From NCBI RefSeq assembly GCF_000423185.1, contig NZ_AUHM01000002.1, positions 179,310-243,309 of the forward strand: a stretch of DNA of 64,000 nt. The letters are read 5' to 3'. Shown here in pieces: positions 33,909 to 42,393 of this stretch (its first letter is position 1; each line of letters opens with the position of its first letter). The notes below the pieces were generated by a model. The model had not been told where the DNA came from and did not search any database. It saw only the letters and a list, made by a program, of their open reading frames with translations. Both the position numbers and the translations under genes were made by a program. Source of the DNA: Inquilinus limosus DSM 16000 (GTDB lineage: Bacteria > Pseudomonadota > Alphaproteobacteria > DSM-16000 > Inquilinaceae).

Positions 33909-36900
33909 ATGAGCCTGATCCGCCCCGATCCGACGGCGACGCAGCGGCGCGCCTCCGACCCCGCACGGTCGGTCTGGGTCGGCGCCTCGGCCGGCACCGG
34001 CAAGACCAAGGTGCTGACCGACCGGGTGCTGCGGCTGATGCTGGCCGGCACCCCGCCCGACCGGATCCTGTGCATCACCTTCACCCGCGCCGCCGCGGCC
34101 GAGATGGCGAACCGCATCGCCGCCACCCTGGCGCGCTGGGCCACCCTGCCGGACGACGCGCTGCAGCTCGCCCTGGCCGACCTGATGGGCGCGCCGCCGG
34201 GCACCGAGGTGCAGACCGAGGCCCGCCGTCTGTTCGCCAAAGTGCTGGACGTGCCCGGCGGCATGCGGATCCAGACGGTGCACAGCTTCTGCCAGTCGCT
34301 GCTGCGCCGCTTCCCGGTCGAGGCCGGGCTGCCGCCGCAATTCGAGCTGATCGACGACCGCAGCGCCGGCGAGATGCTGGAGCGGGTGCGCCGCCAGGTG
34401 CTGGAGGACGAAGGCCTCGGCTGGGCGGTCGACCGGATCGCGGCCGCGGTCGGTGCCGAGGAGTTCGGCGAGATCGTGCGCGCTCTGGTGGCCGAGCGCG
34501 GGCGGCTGACCCGTCTGCTCGACGAGCACGGCGGGCTGGCGCCGCTGGTGGCGCAGATCCGCCAACTGCTCGACCTGCCCGCCGGCGCCACCCGCGACAG
34601 CCTGCTGCAGGAGGCCTGCGCCGACTCGGCGCTGGATTGCGATGCCCTGCGCGCCGCCGCCGAGGCGCTGATGGCCGGCGGCAAGACCGACCAGGAGCGC
34701 GGCGGCATGATCGCCGCCTGGCTGGCCGATGCGGCCGACCGTACCGCCGGCTTCGCCGTCTATGTCGGGGCCTTTCTGACCGCCGACGGCACCATCCGCG
34801 CCCGGCTGGCGACCCAGGGCGTGGCCAAGACCCCGGGCGTGCTGGAAGCGCTGCAGGCCGAGGCGGAGCGCATCCTGGCCCTGACCGAGCGGCTGCGCGC
34901 CGCCGAGACCGCCGAGGCCACCGAGGCGCTGCTGGCCCTCGGCGCCGCGCTGATCGAGCGCTACCGGGCGGAGAAGACGCGCCGCGCCCTGCTGGACTAT
35001 GACGACCTGATCCTGCAGACGGCCTCCCTGCTGGAGCGGCCGGGCAAGTCGGCCTGGGTGCTGTTCAAGCTGGACGGCGGCATCGACCATGTGCTGATCG
35101 ACGAGGCGCAGGACACCAGCCCGGAGCAGTGGCGGGTGGTCGCCGCCCTGACCGAGGAGTTCTTCGCCGGCCTCGGCGCGCGCAGCGATGTCGAGCGCAC
35201 CGTCTTCGTGGTCGGCGACGAGAAGCAGTCGATCTTCAGCTTCCAGGGCGCCGACCCGGCCGAGTTCGCCCGCATGCGCGCCGTCTTCGACCGCCGCATC
35301 CGCGCCGCCGAGCGCCCCTTCGAGATCGTGCCGCTGGAGACTTCCTTCCGCTCGGTCTCCGCCGTGCTGGAGCTGGTCGACGCCGTCTTCGCTCGCGACC
35401 CGGCGCTGGACGGCGTCGCGCCCAAGCCGCCGCATCACTTCGTGTCGGAGCGCCGGCGTCTGGACGGCGGGCTGGTCGAGCTGTGGCCGCTGGTCGGCCC
35501 GAGCGAGAGCGACGAGCCCCCGGCCTGGGAGCCGCCGACCGAGCAGCGCGGCATCAGCGATCCGGGCGCCCGGCTGGCCCGGCTGATCGCGGCCCGCATC
35601 GCCGGCTGGCTGCGCGACGGCGCGCTGCTGGAGTCGAAGGGCCGGCCGATCCGGCCCGGCGACATCCTGATCCTGGTGCGCACCCGCAACCGCTTCTTCG
35701 TTGAGCTGATGCGGGCGCTGAAGGCGGCCAATGTCCCGGTCGGCGGCATGGACCGCATGGTGCTGACCGAGCAGCTGGCGGTGATGGACCTGATGGCGCT
35801 GGCCCGCTTCCTGCTGCTGCCGGAGGACGATTTGTCCCTGGCCGAGCTACTGAAGGGCCCGCTGTTCGGCTTCGACGACGACCGGCTGTTCGCCCTCGCC
35901 CATGACCGGCCGGGCACGCTGTGGGGGGCGATGGCGGCGTCGGCCGACCCGGCGGTGAAAGCGGCGCGGGACTGGCTGACGGAGATCCTGGACCGGGTCG
36001 ACTTCCAGCCGCCCTTCGAGCTGTTCTCCGGCGTGCTGGCCCGGCCCTGCCCGGGCGACCCCGTCTCCGGCCGCCGCGCCATGCTGGGCCGGCTGGGGCC
36101 CGAGGCGGAGGACCCTCTGGACGAGTTCCTGACGCTGGCGCTGGGCTTCGAGCGGCAGCTGCCGCCGTCGCTGCAGCGCTTTCTGCACTGGCTAGAGACC
36201 GGCGAGACCGAGGTCAAGCGCGAGCAGGAACAGGGCGACGGCCAGGTGCGGATCATGACCGTGCACGGCTCCAAGGGCCTGCAGGCGCCGATCGTGATCC
36301 TGCCCGACCTGGTCGGCATGCCGCGCGGCGGCGCCCGGGCCGGGGAGAAGATCCTGTGGCCCGACGAGGCTCTGCCGGTGCCGCTGTGGGCGCCGCGCGC
36401 GGCCGCCCGCCCGCCGGTCTACCGCGAGGCGATGGAGCGCGCCGACCGCCGCCGCGACCAGGAATACCGCCGCCTGCTCTACGTCGCCCTGACCCGGGCC
36501 GAGGATAGGCTCTATCTCTGCGGCCACTACGCCACCGAGCGCGGCAAGCCGGCCGAGGGCTGCTGGTATCATCTGTGCCGCGACGGCCTGGCGACGCATC
36601 CCGACGCCGAGACGGCCTCGATCGATGGAATCGAGGGCGAGGGGCTGCGCCTCCACCGGCCGCAGGCGGACCGTCCAGCCGGCCCCGAACCGGTGGCGCC
36701 GGCGGTCATCGCCGAGGCGCTGGCGCCGGACTGGCTGCACCGGCCGGCACCGCCGGAGCCGGAACCGACCCGGCCCCTGACCCCGTCGCGGCCCGAGGTC
36801 GAGCCGCCGGCGCGGTCGCCGCTGGAGGGCGGCGACCAGGGCCGGTTCCGCCGCGGCGCCTTGATCCACGCCCTGCTGCAGGCGCTGCCGGAGCTGCCGC

Positions 36901-37346
36901 CCGAGGCGCGCGAGGCGGCGGCGCGGCGCTACCTGGCCCGGCCGCAGCACGGCCGCGACGAGGCGGAGCAGGCGGAGATCGTGGAGACCACGCTGGCGGT
37001 GCTGGACCAGCCCGGCTTCGAGGCGCTGTTCGGCCCCGGCAGCCGGGCCGAGGTGCCGGTGGTCGGCCTGATCGGCGGCCGTGCCCTGTCCGGCCAGATC
37101 GACCGGCTGGTCGTGACCCCCGATTCGGTGCTGGTGGTCGACTACAAGACCAACCGCCCGCCGCCGGCGAGCATCGAGTCCGTGCCGCGCGCCTATCTCG
37201 CACAGATGGCCGCCTACCGCGCCGCGCTGCGCCTGGTTTATCCAGGCCGGACAGTGCGCTGTGCGCTGTTGTGGACAGAAGGCCCGAGGCTGATGGAGCT
37301 CCCTCCGGAGACGCTGGACCGGCATGCCCCGGGCGCATCGGCTTGA
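33909..37346 (+). CDS. addA: AddA helicase-nuclease subunit
   Basis: A 1145-residue UvrD-like superfamily 1 helicase fused to a nuclease. Walker A is GASAGTGKT (Lys32), motif Ia is ITFTRAAAAEM, motif II is LIDEAQDTSPEQW (~residue 397), motif III/IV follow VVGDEKQSIFSFQGAD, and motif VI is RRLLYVALTRAEDRLY. The C-terminal RecB-type nuclease has LSGQIDRLV and VLVVDYKTNRPPP near residue 1075. With AddB it forms the AddAB end-resection enzyme. Start ATG 33909 follows the palindromic repeat by 20 nt. Its 3' end overlaps the trxA promoter region. Confidence 0.95.
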   Translation: MSLIRPDPTATQRRASDPARSVWVGASAGTGKTKVLTDRVLRLMLAGTPPDRILCITFTRAAAAEMANRIAATLARWATLPDDALQLALADLMGAPPGTEVQTEARRLFAKVLDVPGGMRIQTVHSFCQSLLRRFPVEAGLPPQFELIDDRSAGEMLERVRRQVLEDEGLGWAVDRIAAAVGAEEFGEIVRALVAERGRLTRLLDEHGGLAPLVAQIRQLLDLPAGATRDSLLQEACADSALDCDALRAAAEALMAGGKTDQERGGMIAAWLADAADRTAGFAVYVGAFLTADGTIRARLATQGVAKTPGVLEALQAEAERILALTERLRAAETAEATEALLALGAALIERYRAEKTRRALLDYDDLILQTASLLERPGKSAWVLFKLDGGIDHVLIDEAQDTSPEQWRVVAALTEEFFAGLGARSDVERTVFVVGDEKQSIFSFQGADPAEFARMRAVFDRRIRAAERPFEIVPLETSFRSVSAVLELVDAVFARDPALDGVAPKPPHHFVSERRRLDGGLVELWPLVGPSESDEPPAWEPPTEQRGISDPGARLARLIAARIAGWLRDGALLESKGRPIRPGDILILVRTRNRFFVELMRALKAANVPVGGMDRMVLTEQLAVMDLMALARFLLLPEDDLSLAELLKGPLFGFDDDRLFALAHDRPGTLWGAMAASADPAVKAARDWLTEILDRVDFQPPFELFSGVLARPCPGDPVSGRRAMLGRLGPEAEDPLDEFLTLALGFERQLPPSLQRFLHWLETGETEVKREQEQGDGQVRIMTVHGSKGLQAPIVILPDLVGMPRGGARAGEKILWPDEALPVPLWAPRAAARPPVYREAMERADRRRDQEYRRLLYVALTRAEDRLYLCGHYATERGKPAEGCWYHLCRDGLATHPDAETASIDGIEGEGLRLHRPQADRPAGPEPVAPAVIAEALAPDWLHRPAPPEPEPTRPLTPSRPEVEPPARSPLEGGDQGRFRRGALIHALLQALPELPPEAREAAARRYLARPQHGRDEAEQAEIVETTLAVLDQPGFEALFGPGSRAEVPVVGLIGGRALSGQIDRLVVTPDSVLVVDYKTNRPPPASIESVPRAYLAQMAAYRAALRLVYPGRTVRCALLWTEGPRLMELPPETLDRHAPGASA

Positions 37347-37372
37347 CCTTGTTCCGTTCCGGTCCCTACCCT
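37343..37372 (+). promoter_or_regulatory. Possible trxA promoter inside the 3' end of addA
   Basis: TTGACC (37343-37348), an 18-nt spacer, then TACCCT (37367-37372), overlapping the addA stop. The -35 element is good and the -10 is weak. Confidence 0.35.
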
Positions 37373-37421
37373 ATCTCCACGTGGTGAGGTGGCGTCCCCG
37401 CCCCTAAGGCAAGGAACTTCC

Positions 37422-37742
37422 ATGAGCACGAAGCCCGTCTCGGATACCAGCTTCGAAACCGACGTCCTGAAGGCCTCGGGTCCCGTCCTGGTGGACTTCT
37501 GGGCCGAATGGTGCGGCCCCTGCAAGATGATCGCCCCGGCGCTGGAGGAGATCGCCGCCGAGCTGGGCGAGAAGGTCAGCGTCGTCAAGCTGAACATCGA
37601 CGACAACCCGCTGACCCCGCCGAAATACGGCGTGCGCGGCATCCCGACCCTGATGCTGTTCAAGGACGGCCAGGTCGCCGCCACCAAGATCGGCGCCGTG
37701 CCGAAGGGCGCGCTGCACCAGTGGGTCGAGAGCAACCTCTGA
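37422..37742 (+). CDS. trxA: Thioredoxin
   Basis: A 106-residue classical thioredoxin, the cytoplasmic disulfide reductant. The active site WCGPCK is near residue 27, FWAEWC precedes it, and cis-Pro is in [12 protein letters not shown] (~residue 71). ATG 37422 with AAGGAA upstream is the start. It follows addA by 75 nt in the common alphaproteobacterial order tsaE-addB-addA-trxA, and ends at an intrinsic terminator shared with a convergent gene. Confidence 0.97.
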   Translation: MSTKPVSDTSFETDVLKASGPVLVDFWAEWCGPCKMIAPALEEIAAELGEKVSVVKLNIDDNPLTPPKYGVRGIPTLMLFKDGQVAATKIGAVPKGALHQWVESNL

Positions 37743-37765
37743 TCCCGCTGCGATCCTGAAACGCG

Positions 37766-37796
37766 AAGCCCCGCCTCTCGGCGGGGCTTTTTGTTT
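37766..37796. terminator. Bidirectional intrinsic terminator, trxA and SH3-protein gene
   Basis: A 10-bp stem AAGCCCCGCC / GGCGGGGCTT with a TCTC tetraloop, followed by a T tract (37788-37792, then TGTTT). It lies between the converging stop codons at 37742 and 37797. Confidence 0.85.
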
Positions 37797-38300
37797 CTAC
37801 TCCACCTTCTCGCCCGGATAGGCGCCCCAGAACGAGGCGCGGCGCATCCAGCCGCGATAGCCCTTGAGGTCGACATAGCACCAGTCGGCCTGCGCCCCGT
37901 CGCCCGGGCAGCGCAGCAGCGAGCCGATCACTCCCGGCTCCGCCTTCGCCATCAGCCCCGAGCCCTCGCTGGACTCGTTGTAGATCGGCTGGTCCTCCTT
38001 GCCGGTGACCACCAGGCTGCGCCGGCGGGTCAGGAGGGCCTGGTGCACCCAGCCCTCGATCCCCTCCCAGTCGCGCACCCGGCGCCAGGTGTCGAACTCC
38101 GCGATCACCTCGACCGGCAGGCCCTTCTTGCTGATCACCCATTCGACCGGGTAGCGCTCGCCCGGCCCGGTGCGGAGATTGACCTCGTCCGACCGCAGCG
38201 ACACGAATCGCGGCACCGGCTGGCCGCTGCCGGCGGCATGGGCCGCGAACGGCGATGCTGCGGCGAGGAGGACGAGGAAGGCGGCGATGGATCGGCGCAT
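37797..38300 (-). CDS. Exported SH3-domain protein
   Basis: A 167-residue secreted protein. The signal peptide MRRSIAAFLVLLAAASPFAAHA is followed by a bacterial SH3 (SH3b-like) domain beginning RFVSLRSDEVNLRTGPGERYPVEWV and a second beta region (GVIGSLLRCPGDGAQADWCYVDLKGYRGW). SH3b proteins often bind peptidoglycan peptides. The pattern matches a common alphaproteobacterial YgiM-like protein family with RS-DEVN-RTGPG. I chose ATG 38300 because it gives the signal peptide; an upstream ATG would add 20 residues. It lies head-to-tail 56 nt downstream of the P1 peptidase gene, on the same strand. Confidence 0.85.
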   Translation of the reverse strand: MRRSIAAFLVLLAAASPFAAHAAGSGQPVPRFVSLRSDEVNLRTGPGERYPVEWVISKKGLPVEVIAEFDTWRRVRDWEGIEGWVHQALLTRRRSLVVTGKEDQPIYNESSEGSGLMAKAEPGVIGSLLRCPGDGAQADWCYVDLKGYRGWMRRASFWGAYPGEKVE

Positions 38301-38356
38301 GAGGGTCCGTGCTGCGTCGGTCGATGCCGACACAAGAATCCCCGGGACCGGCGCCG

Positions 38357-39445
38357 TCAAGTGCGTCCGTAGCGGCGCATGATCTCCGGCAGCCGTTCGA
38401 CCGGCAGGGCGTGGCTGACCCGGCCCTTGCGGCCGGTCATGGTCTCGGCGGCGCAGAGCGAGTTCCAGATCGCCTCCTCCGTCGCCTCCACCACCGCCGC
38501 CATCAGCGGCTGCAGCGCGAAATCCGGCAGCATGCGGAGGTTCTCGAAGGGCTGCGCGCGCCTTGTATCGGTGGCCTGGCCGAGATCATTGCCGGTGGAG
38601 AAGGCGATGAACACGTCGCCGCTGCCCGGCCAGCCGAGGCCGCCGACCCGCGCCAGCCCCAGCCCGGCCCGCTGCGCCAGCCGCCGCAGCTGGTGCGGGA
38701 ACAACGGCGCGTCGGTCGCGACCACGACCAGGATCGAGCCCTCGACCCGGCGCTCGGCGAAGCAGCTCGGCACGTCGGTCACCGGGATCTCGCGCCCGAC
38801 CGGCACGCCGTCGAGCAGCAGCCGCTCGCGGTCGCCGTAATTGGTCTGCACCAGGATGCCGACGGTCCAGCTGTCGCCGCCCTGGGCGACGATGCGGGAG
38901 GCCGTGCCGGTGCCGGCCTTGAACTCATGCGCATTGGTGCCGGTGCCGCCGCCGGCATTGCCCTCCGCCACCGGGTCGGCCGTGGCCCGGCGCAGCGCCT
39001 CCAGCACGTGCTGCGGCCGCAGCACGAAATGCTCGCTCTCGGACAGCCAGCCGTCATAGGTCTCGGCCACCAGCGGCATCTTGAAGTCGGCGCCGGTGGC
39101 CAGCGTCATCTCGGCGTCGACCATGCCCTCGTGCACCGCGCCGATCGAGAAGGTGCCGGTCAGGGCCAAGGGGCCACAAAGCAGGCCGAACTCGTTGATC
39201 CAGGTCAGGCCGGTGACCTCGCTGTTGCCGTTCAGCACATGGCCGGCGGCGAACAGGTTGCGACGCCAGATCTCGCCCTCCTGCGGCACGATCGCGGTGA
39301 TGCCGGTGCGGATGACGTGCGGCGCCTCCTCGACCAGCGTCACCTGGCCGACCAGGACGCCGGGGACATCGGTGATGCCGTTCTTCGGGCCGGGCGGCAG
39401 CGAGCCGATCGAAAGCCCCAGATCCCGCAATCTCGCGCGCGCCAT
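38357..39445 (-). CDS. P1/DmpA-family aminopeptidase (Ser nucleophile)
   Basis: A 362-residue Ntn-like hydrolase of the DmpA/PepP1 family. Members such as DmpA cut N-terminal D- or L-amino acids and mature by self-cleavage before a nucleophile. Here the Gly-Ser of VEGSILVVVATDAPLFP (near residue 238) fits the DmpA Gly-Ser cleavage pair. The conserved GNAGGGTGTNAHEFKAGTGTASR lies upstream, and ITDVPGVLVG near the N-terminus is family-typical. It follows the candidate small RNA on the same strand. A second, Thr-type family member is at 51629-52657. Confidence 0.88.
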   Translation of the reverse strand: MARARLRDLGLSIGSLPPGPKNGITDVPGVLVGQVTLVEEAPHVIRTGITAIVPQEGEIWRRNLFAAGHVLNGNSEVTGLTWINEFGLLCGPLALTGTFSIGAVHEGMVDAEMTLATGADFKMPLVAETYDGWLSESEHFVLRPQHVLEALRRATADPVAEGNAGGGTGTNAHEFKAGTGTASRIVAQGGDSWTVGILVQTNYGDRERLLLDGVPVGREIPVTDVPSCFAERRVEGSILVVVATDAPLFPHQLRRLAQRAGLGLARVGGLGWPGSGDVFIAFSTGNDLGQATDTRRAQPFENLRMLPDFALQPLMAAVVEATEEAIWNSLCAAETMTGRKGRVSHALPVERLPEIMRRYGRT

Positions 39446-39544
39446 CGCCCCCTCGCCGTGACTCGAAGCGTCATGCCCGGCGCCTGGGTACCAGAGCCGT
39501 CGCCTCCCGATCTACGCCCCGATTGGGGTGGATGGCTGGGTCCC

Positions 39545-39577
39545 AAAAAAGAACGGGCCGACCCCATGGCCGGCCCG
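39545..39577 (-). terminator. Intrinsic terminator, reverse strand, of the candidate sRNA
   Basis: On the reverse strand CGGGCCG, a 10-nt loop GCCATGGGGT, CGGCCCG, then TTCTTTTTT. The stem is 7 perfect GC-rich pairs followed by a T tract. Confidence 0.75.
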
Positions 39578-39660
39578 AGTTGAACAGGGAGGTTCATGCA
39601 CGATGCGGACGTGCAACCGTAGAACGCCTCGCAAAAGGGGAGGTTCCCACCCCCCCGAAA
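39545..39660 (-). ncRNA. Candidate small RNA with two CCUCCC (anti-SD) motifs
   Basis: Read on the reverse strand, this non-coding stretch has a run of hairpins and an intrinsic terminator. They are a 6-bp stem TGCACG/CGTGCA (39597-39615), a 4-bp stem GAAC/GTTC with loop CTCCCT (39582-39595), a second AACCTCCCC motif (39635-39646), and a 7-bp terminator stem CGGGCCG/CGGCCCG with T6 (39545-39577). Loops with CCUCCC that mimic an anti-Shine-Dalgarno are typical of several alphaproteobacterial sRNA families. The 5' end and promoter are not clear. It lies in the gap between the alcohol dehydrogenase and the P1 peptidase genes. Identity is inferred. Confidence 0.45.
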
Positions 39661-39724
39661 TTTTTTGTTCATACCATAAGCGTCCTGTGAAATTGCCTAC
39701 CAGTCGAGCACTTTGAGCTTTTGT

Positions 39725-40855
39725 TCACCCGTTGAGCGCGGCGTCGAACATCGCCTCATAGTCGGCCCGCGACACCGGCCGGGCGTTGCTGGCGGTGGAG
39801 TGGTCGGCCAGGGCGCCGGCCACGGCGCGCTCGCGATGCGCCTCGGTCACGCCCATCTGCCGCAGGCTCCGCGGCAGGCCGAGCCTGGCGTTGAGATCCT
39901 CGATCGCGCCGGCGAGGTCGGCGTCCTCCGCCAGCCCCATCGCCCGGGCCAGGCGCGGATACTTGTCCGCGGCCGCCGGGGCGTTGAAGCGCAGCACCGC
40001 CGGCAGGATCACGGCGTTGAGCGTGCCGTGGTGCAGCACCGGGTTCGGAAGGGCGCCGAGCGCGTGCGACAGGCCGTGCACCGCGCCCAGCCCCTTCTGG
40101 AAGGTCAGGCCGCCTTCCAGCGCCGCCATCATCATCTCGGCCCTCGCCTCGCGGTCGCCGCCATCGGCCACCGCCCGCGGCAGGAAGCGCATGGCGCGGG
40201 CGGCACCGTCCAGCGCGATCGCGTCGGCCGGCGGATTGTGGCGCGGCGACAGGAAGGTCTCGATGCAATGGGTCAGCGCGTCCATGCCGGTCGCGGCGGT
40301 CAGCAGCGGCGGCAGGCCCAGCGTCAGCTCCGGGTCGCAGATGGCGCGGGCCGGGATCAGATGCGGGCTGATCAGCGCCAGCTTGCGGCCGTCGCGCAGC
40401 GTGATCAGGGCGCCGCGGCCGACTTCGCTGCCGGTGCCGGCGGTGGTCGGGATCGCGACCAGCGGCGCCACCGGCCCGATCCGGCTGGCGCCGCCCTCGA
40501 TCAGCGCGTATTCGGCCAGCTGCCCGGCATGGGTGGCTCGCAGCGCCACCGCCTTCGCCAGGTCCATGGCCGAGCCGCCGCCGAGGGCGACCAGCCCATC
40601 GCAGGCGGCGTGCTTGTAGGCGTCGAAGGCCTTGTCGACCGCCGCCTCGGTCGGGTTGCCGGGGGTCTCGGTGAACAGCGCATAGCCCTCGGGCAGCATG
40701 CCGCGGACCCGGTCGAGCAGCGGCAGCCGGGCAATGCCCGGATCGGTGACCAGCAGCGGCTTGCGGATGCCGAGCTCGGCCAGCTCCTGCGGCAGCAGCT
40801 CGACGGCGCCCCAGCCGAAGCGGGTGGTGGTCAGATAGGTGATGGTGTCGGCCAT
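39725..40855 (-). CDS. Iron-containing alcohol dehydrogenase (group III)
   Basis: A 376-residue Fe-type dehydrogenase. The NAD-binding GGGSAMDLAKAV is near residue 95, and IPTTAGTGSEVG near 137. The metal ligands are in DALTHCIETFLSPRHNP (~192), GLGAVHGLSHALGALPNP (~255) and HHGTLNA (~277). It oxidises or reduces an unknown alcohol or aldehyde. It precedes the putative small RNA on the same strand, so sRNA transcription could derive from processed readthrough. The divergent gene is the M20 hydrolase (152 nt). Confidence 0.9.
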   Translation of the reverse strand: MADTITYLTTTRFGWGAVELLPQELAELGIRKPLLVTDPGIARLPLLDRVRGMLPEGYALFTETPGNPTEAAVDKAFDAYKHAACDGLVALGGGSAMDLAKAVALRATHAGQLAEYALIEGGASRIGPVAPLVAIPTTAGTGSEVGRGALITLRDGRKLALISPHLIPARAICDPELTLGLPPLLTAATGMDALTHCIETFLSPRHNPPADAIALDGAARAMRFLPRAVADGGDREARAEMMMAALEGGLTFQKGLGAVHGLSHALGALPNPVLHHGTLNAVILPAVLRFNAPAAADKYPRLARAMGLAEDADLAGAIEDLNARLGLPRSLRQMGVTEAHRERAVAGALADHSTASNARPVSRADYEAMFDAALNG

Positions 40856-41007
40856 CGCACTGGTCCTTCTGCGGAGTCGAGGGGAACCCTAGAGGATGCC
40901 GCCCGCCATCGGAAGCCGCGCAAAGCCTTTGCGCGGCGCGGCGCAATACGCAAACCGATCGACCGGACCCGGCGATAAGCTGCCGCCGCAACCATCCGGG
41001 ACCCGCC

Positions 41008-42240
41008 ATGACCTCCTCCGCCATCGACCATGCCCGCCTGCTCGCCCGGCTGCAGCGCCTGGGCGCCATCGGCGGCGGCCCCTCCGGCGGCCCGACGCGG
41101 CTGGCCCTGACCGATGCCGACCGGGCCGGCCGCGACCTGGTGGCCGGCTGGATGCGCGACGCCGGGCTGGAGGTGCGGATCGACCGGATCGGCAACATCT
41201 TCGGCCTGTGGCCCGCTTCCGGCGCCGATCCGGTGATGGTCGGATCGCACATCGACACGGTGATCGACGCCGGCATCTATGACGGCTGCTATGGCGTCCT
41301 GGCCGGGCTGGCGGTGGTCGAGGCCTTGCGAGAGGCCGGCGCCGTTCCGGCGCGGCCGGTCGCGGTCGCCGCCTTCACCAATGAGGAGGGGGTGCGGTTC
41401 CAGCCGGACATGATGGGGTCGCTGGTCCATGCCGGCGGGCTCGACCTCGACGCCGCCCTGGCCACGGCCGGCACCGACGGCAAGGAGCTGGGCGAGGAGC
41501 TGGCGCGCATCGGCTATGCCGGCGACCTGGAGCCCGGGTCGATCCGGCCGGCCTGTTACCTGGAGCTTCACATCGAGCAGGGCCCGGTGCTGGAGGCGGA
41601 AGGGCTGGCCATCGGCGCCGTCGACTCGCTGCAGGGCATCTCCTGGCAGCGCATCACCATCACCGGCGCGGCCAATCATGCCGGCACCACGCCGATCGCG
41701 GCCCGCCGCGACGCCGGCCTGGCCGCCGCCCGCGTCATCGCCCATCTGCGCGACCGGGTGGCGGGCGCCAATGCCGGCACGCTGGCCACCGTCGGGTCGC
41801 TGCGGCTGGAGCCGGACGCGATCAACGTGATCCCGTCGCGCGCGGTGTTCACGGTCGACCTGCGCGACCCGGAGGAGGAGCGGCTGCAGGCCGCCGAGGC
41901 GGAGCTGGCCGGCTATCTCGACAGGCTGGCCGCGACCGAAGGCGTCGAGGTGGCGACGGAGCGGCTGGCCCGGTTCAGCCCGGTGCGGTTCGACCCGGAG
42001 CTGGTGCGGCTGATCGCCGAGGCGGCGGAGCGGCGCGGCCTTGGCTGGCGGCGCATGACCTCCGGCGCCGGGCACGACGCGCAGATGATCGCCCGGATCG
42101 CGCCCGCCGCCATGATCTTCGTGCCCAGCCGCGGCGGCATCAGCCACAACCCGGCGGAGTTCACCGAACCCGACAAGCTGGCCGCCGGCGCCGATGTGCT
42201 GCTGGACGTGGTGGCGGGGTTGGTGGGTCGACAGGTGTAG
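41008..42240 (+). CDS. M20-family Zn amidohydrolase (allantoate/N-carbamoyl type)
   Basis: A 410-residue metal-dependent amidase of the AllC/HyuC/ureidosuccinase branch of M20. Metal ligands are in MVGSHIDTVIDAGIYDG (His ~80 and Asp ~91), NEEGVRFQPDMMGS (Glu ~126) and the C-terminal SGAGHDAQMIARI (~358). The dimerisation domain has LELHIEQGPVLEAEG (~187). Likely substrates are allantoate or an N-carbamoyl amino acid; the rest of that pathway is not present here. ATG 41008 matches the family start. A palindromic repeat follows the stop. Confidence 0.88.
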   Translation: MTSSAIDHARLLARLQRLGAIGGGPSGGPTRLALTDADRAGRDLVAGWMRDAGLEVRIDRIGNIFGLWPASGADPVMVGSHIDTVIDAGIYDGCYGVLAGLAVVEALREAGAVPARPVAVAAFTNEEGVRFQPDMMGSLVHAGGLDLDAALATAGTDGKELGEELARIGYAGDLEPGSIRPACYLELHIEQGPVLEAEGLAIGAVDSLQGISWQRITITGAANHAGTTPIAARRDAGLAAARVIAHLRDRVAGANAGTLATVGSLRLEPDAINVIPSRAVFTVDLRDPEEERLQAAEAELAGYLDRLAATEGVEVATERLARFSPVRFDPELVRLIAEAAERRGLGWRRMTSGAGHDAQMIARIAPAAMIFVPSRGGISHNPAEFTEPDKLAAGADVLLDVVAGLVGRQV

Positions 42241-42277
42241 GTTGTTGGCAGCGTGCCCCCCACCCTCCCTATTCTAT

Positions 42278-42368
42278 TGTCATCCTCGGGCTTGACCCGA
42301 GGATCCAGGGGCTTTCGAGAGCCGCTCTCGGTGGCCCCTGGATTGCCGGGTCAAGCCCGGCAATGACA
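42278..42368. repeat. Palindromic repeat containing CGGGCTTGACCCG-type arms
   Basis: Arms TGTCATCCTCGGGCTTGACC... (42278-) and ...GGTCAAGCCCGGCAATGACA (to 42368) are inverted. Inner stems include CCAGGGGC/GCCCCTGG and CGAGAGC/GCTCTCG. The whole lies between two converging genes. Confidence 0.8.
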
Positions 42369-42393
42369 GAAAAGGAAGAGGCCTTCTAAGCAC

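Noticed and set aside
31379..36319. Reverse-strand frames of several hundred codons opposite addB and addA
   Set aside because: AddB/AddA motifs are intact on the forward strand, and the antisense products are low-complexity Arg/Ala/Pro/Gly-rich.
39596..39622. Tiny forward-strand ORF ATG...TAG (8 codons) with AGGGAGG upstream
   Set aside because: The apparent Shine-Dalgarno is the complement of the reverse-strand CCUCCC loop, and the ORF is too short and unconserved to support as a gene.
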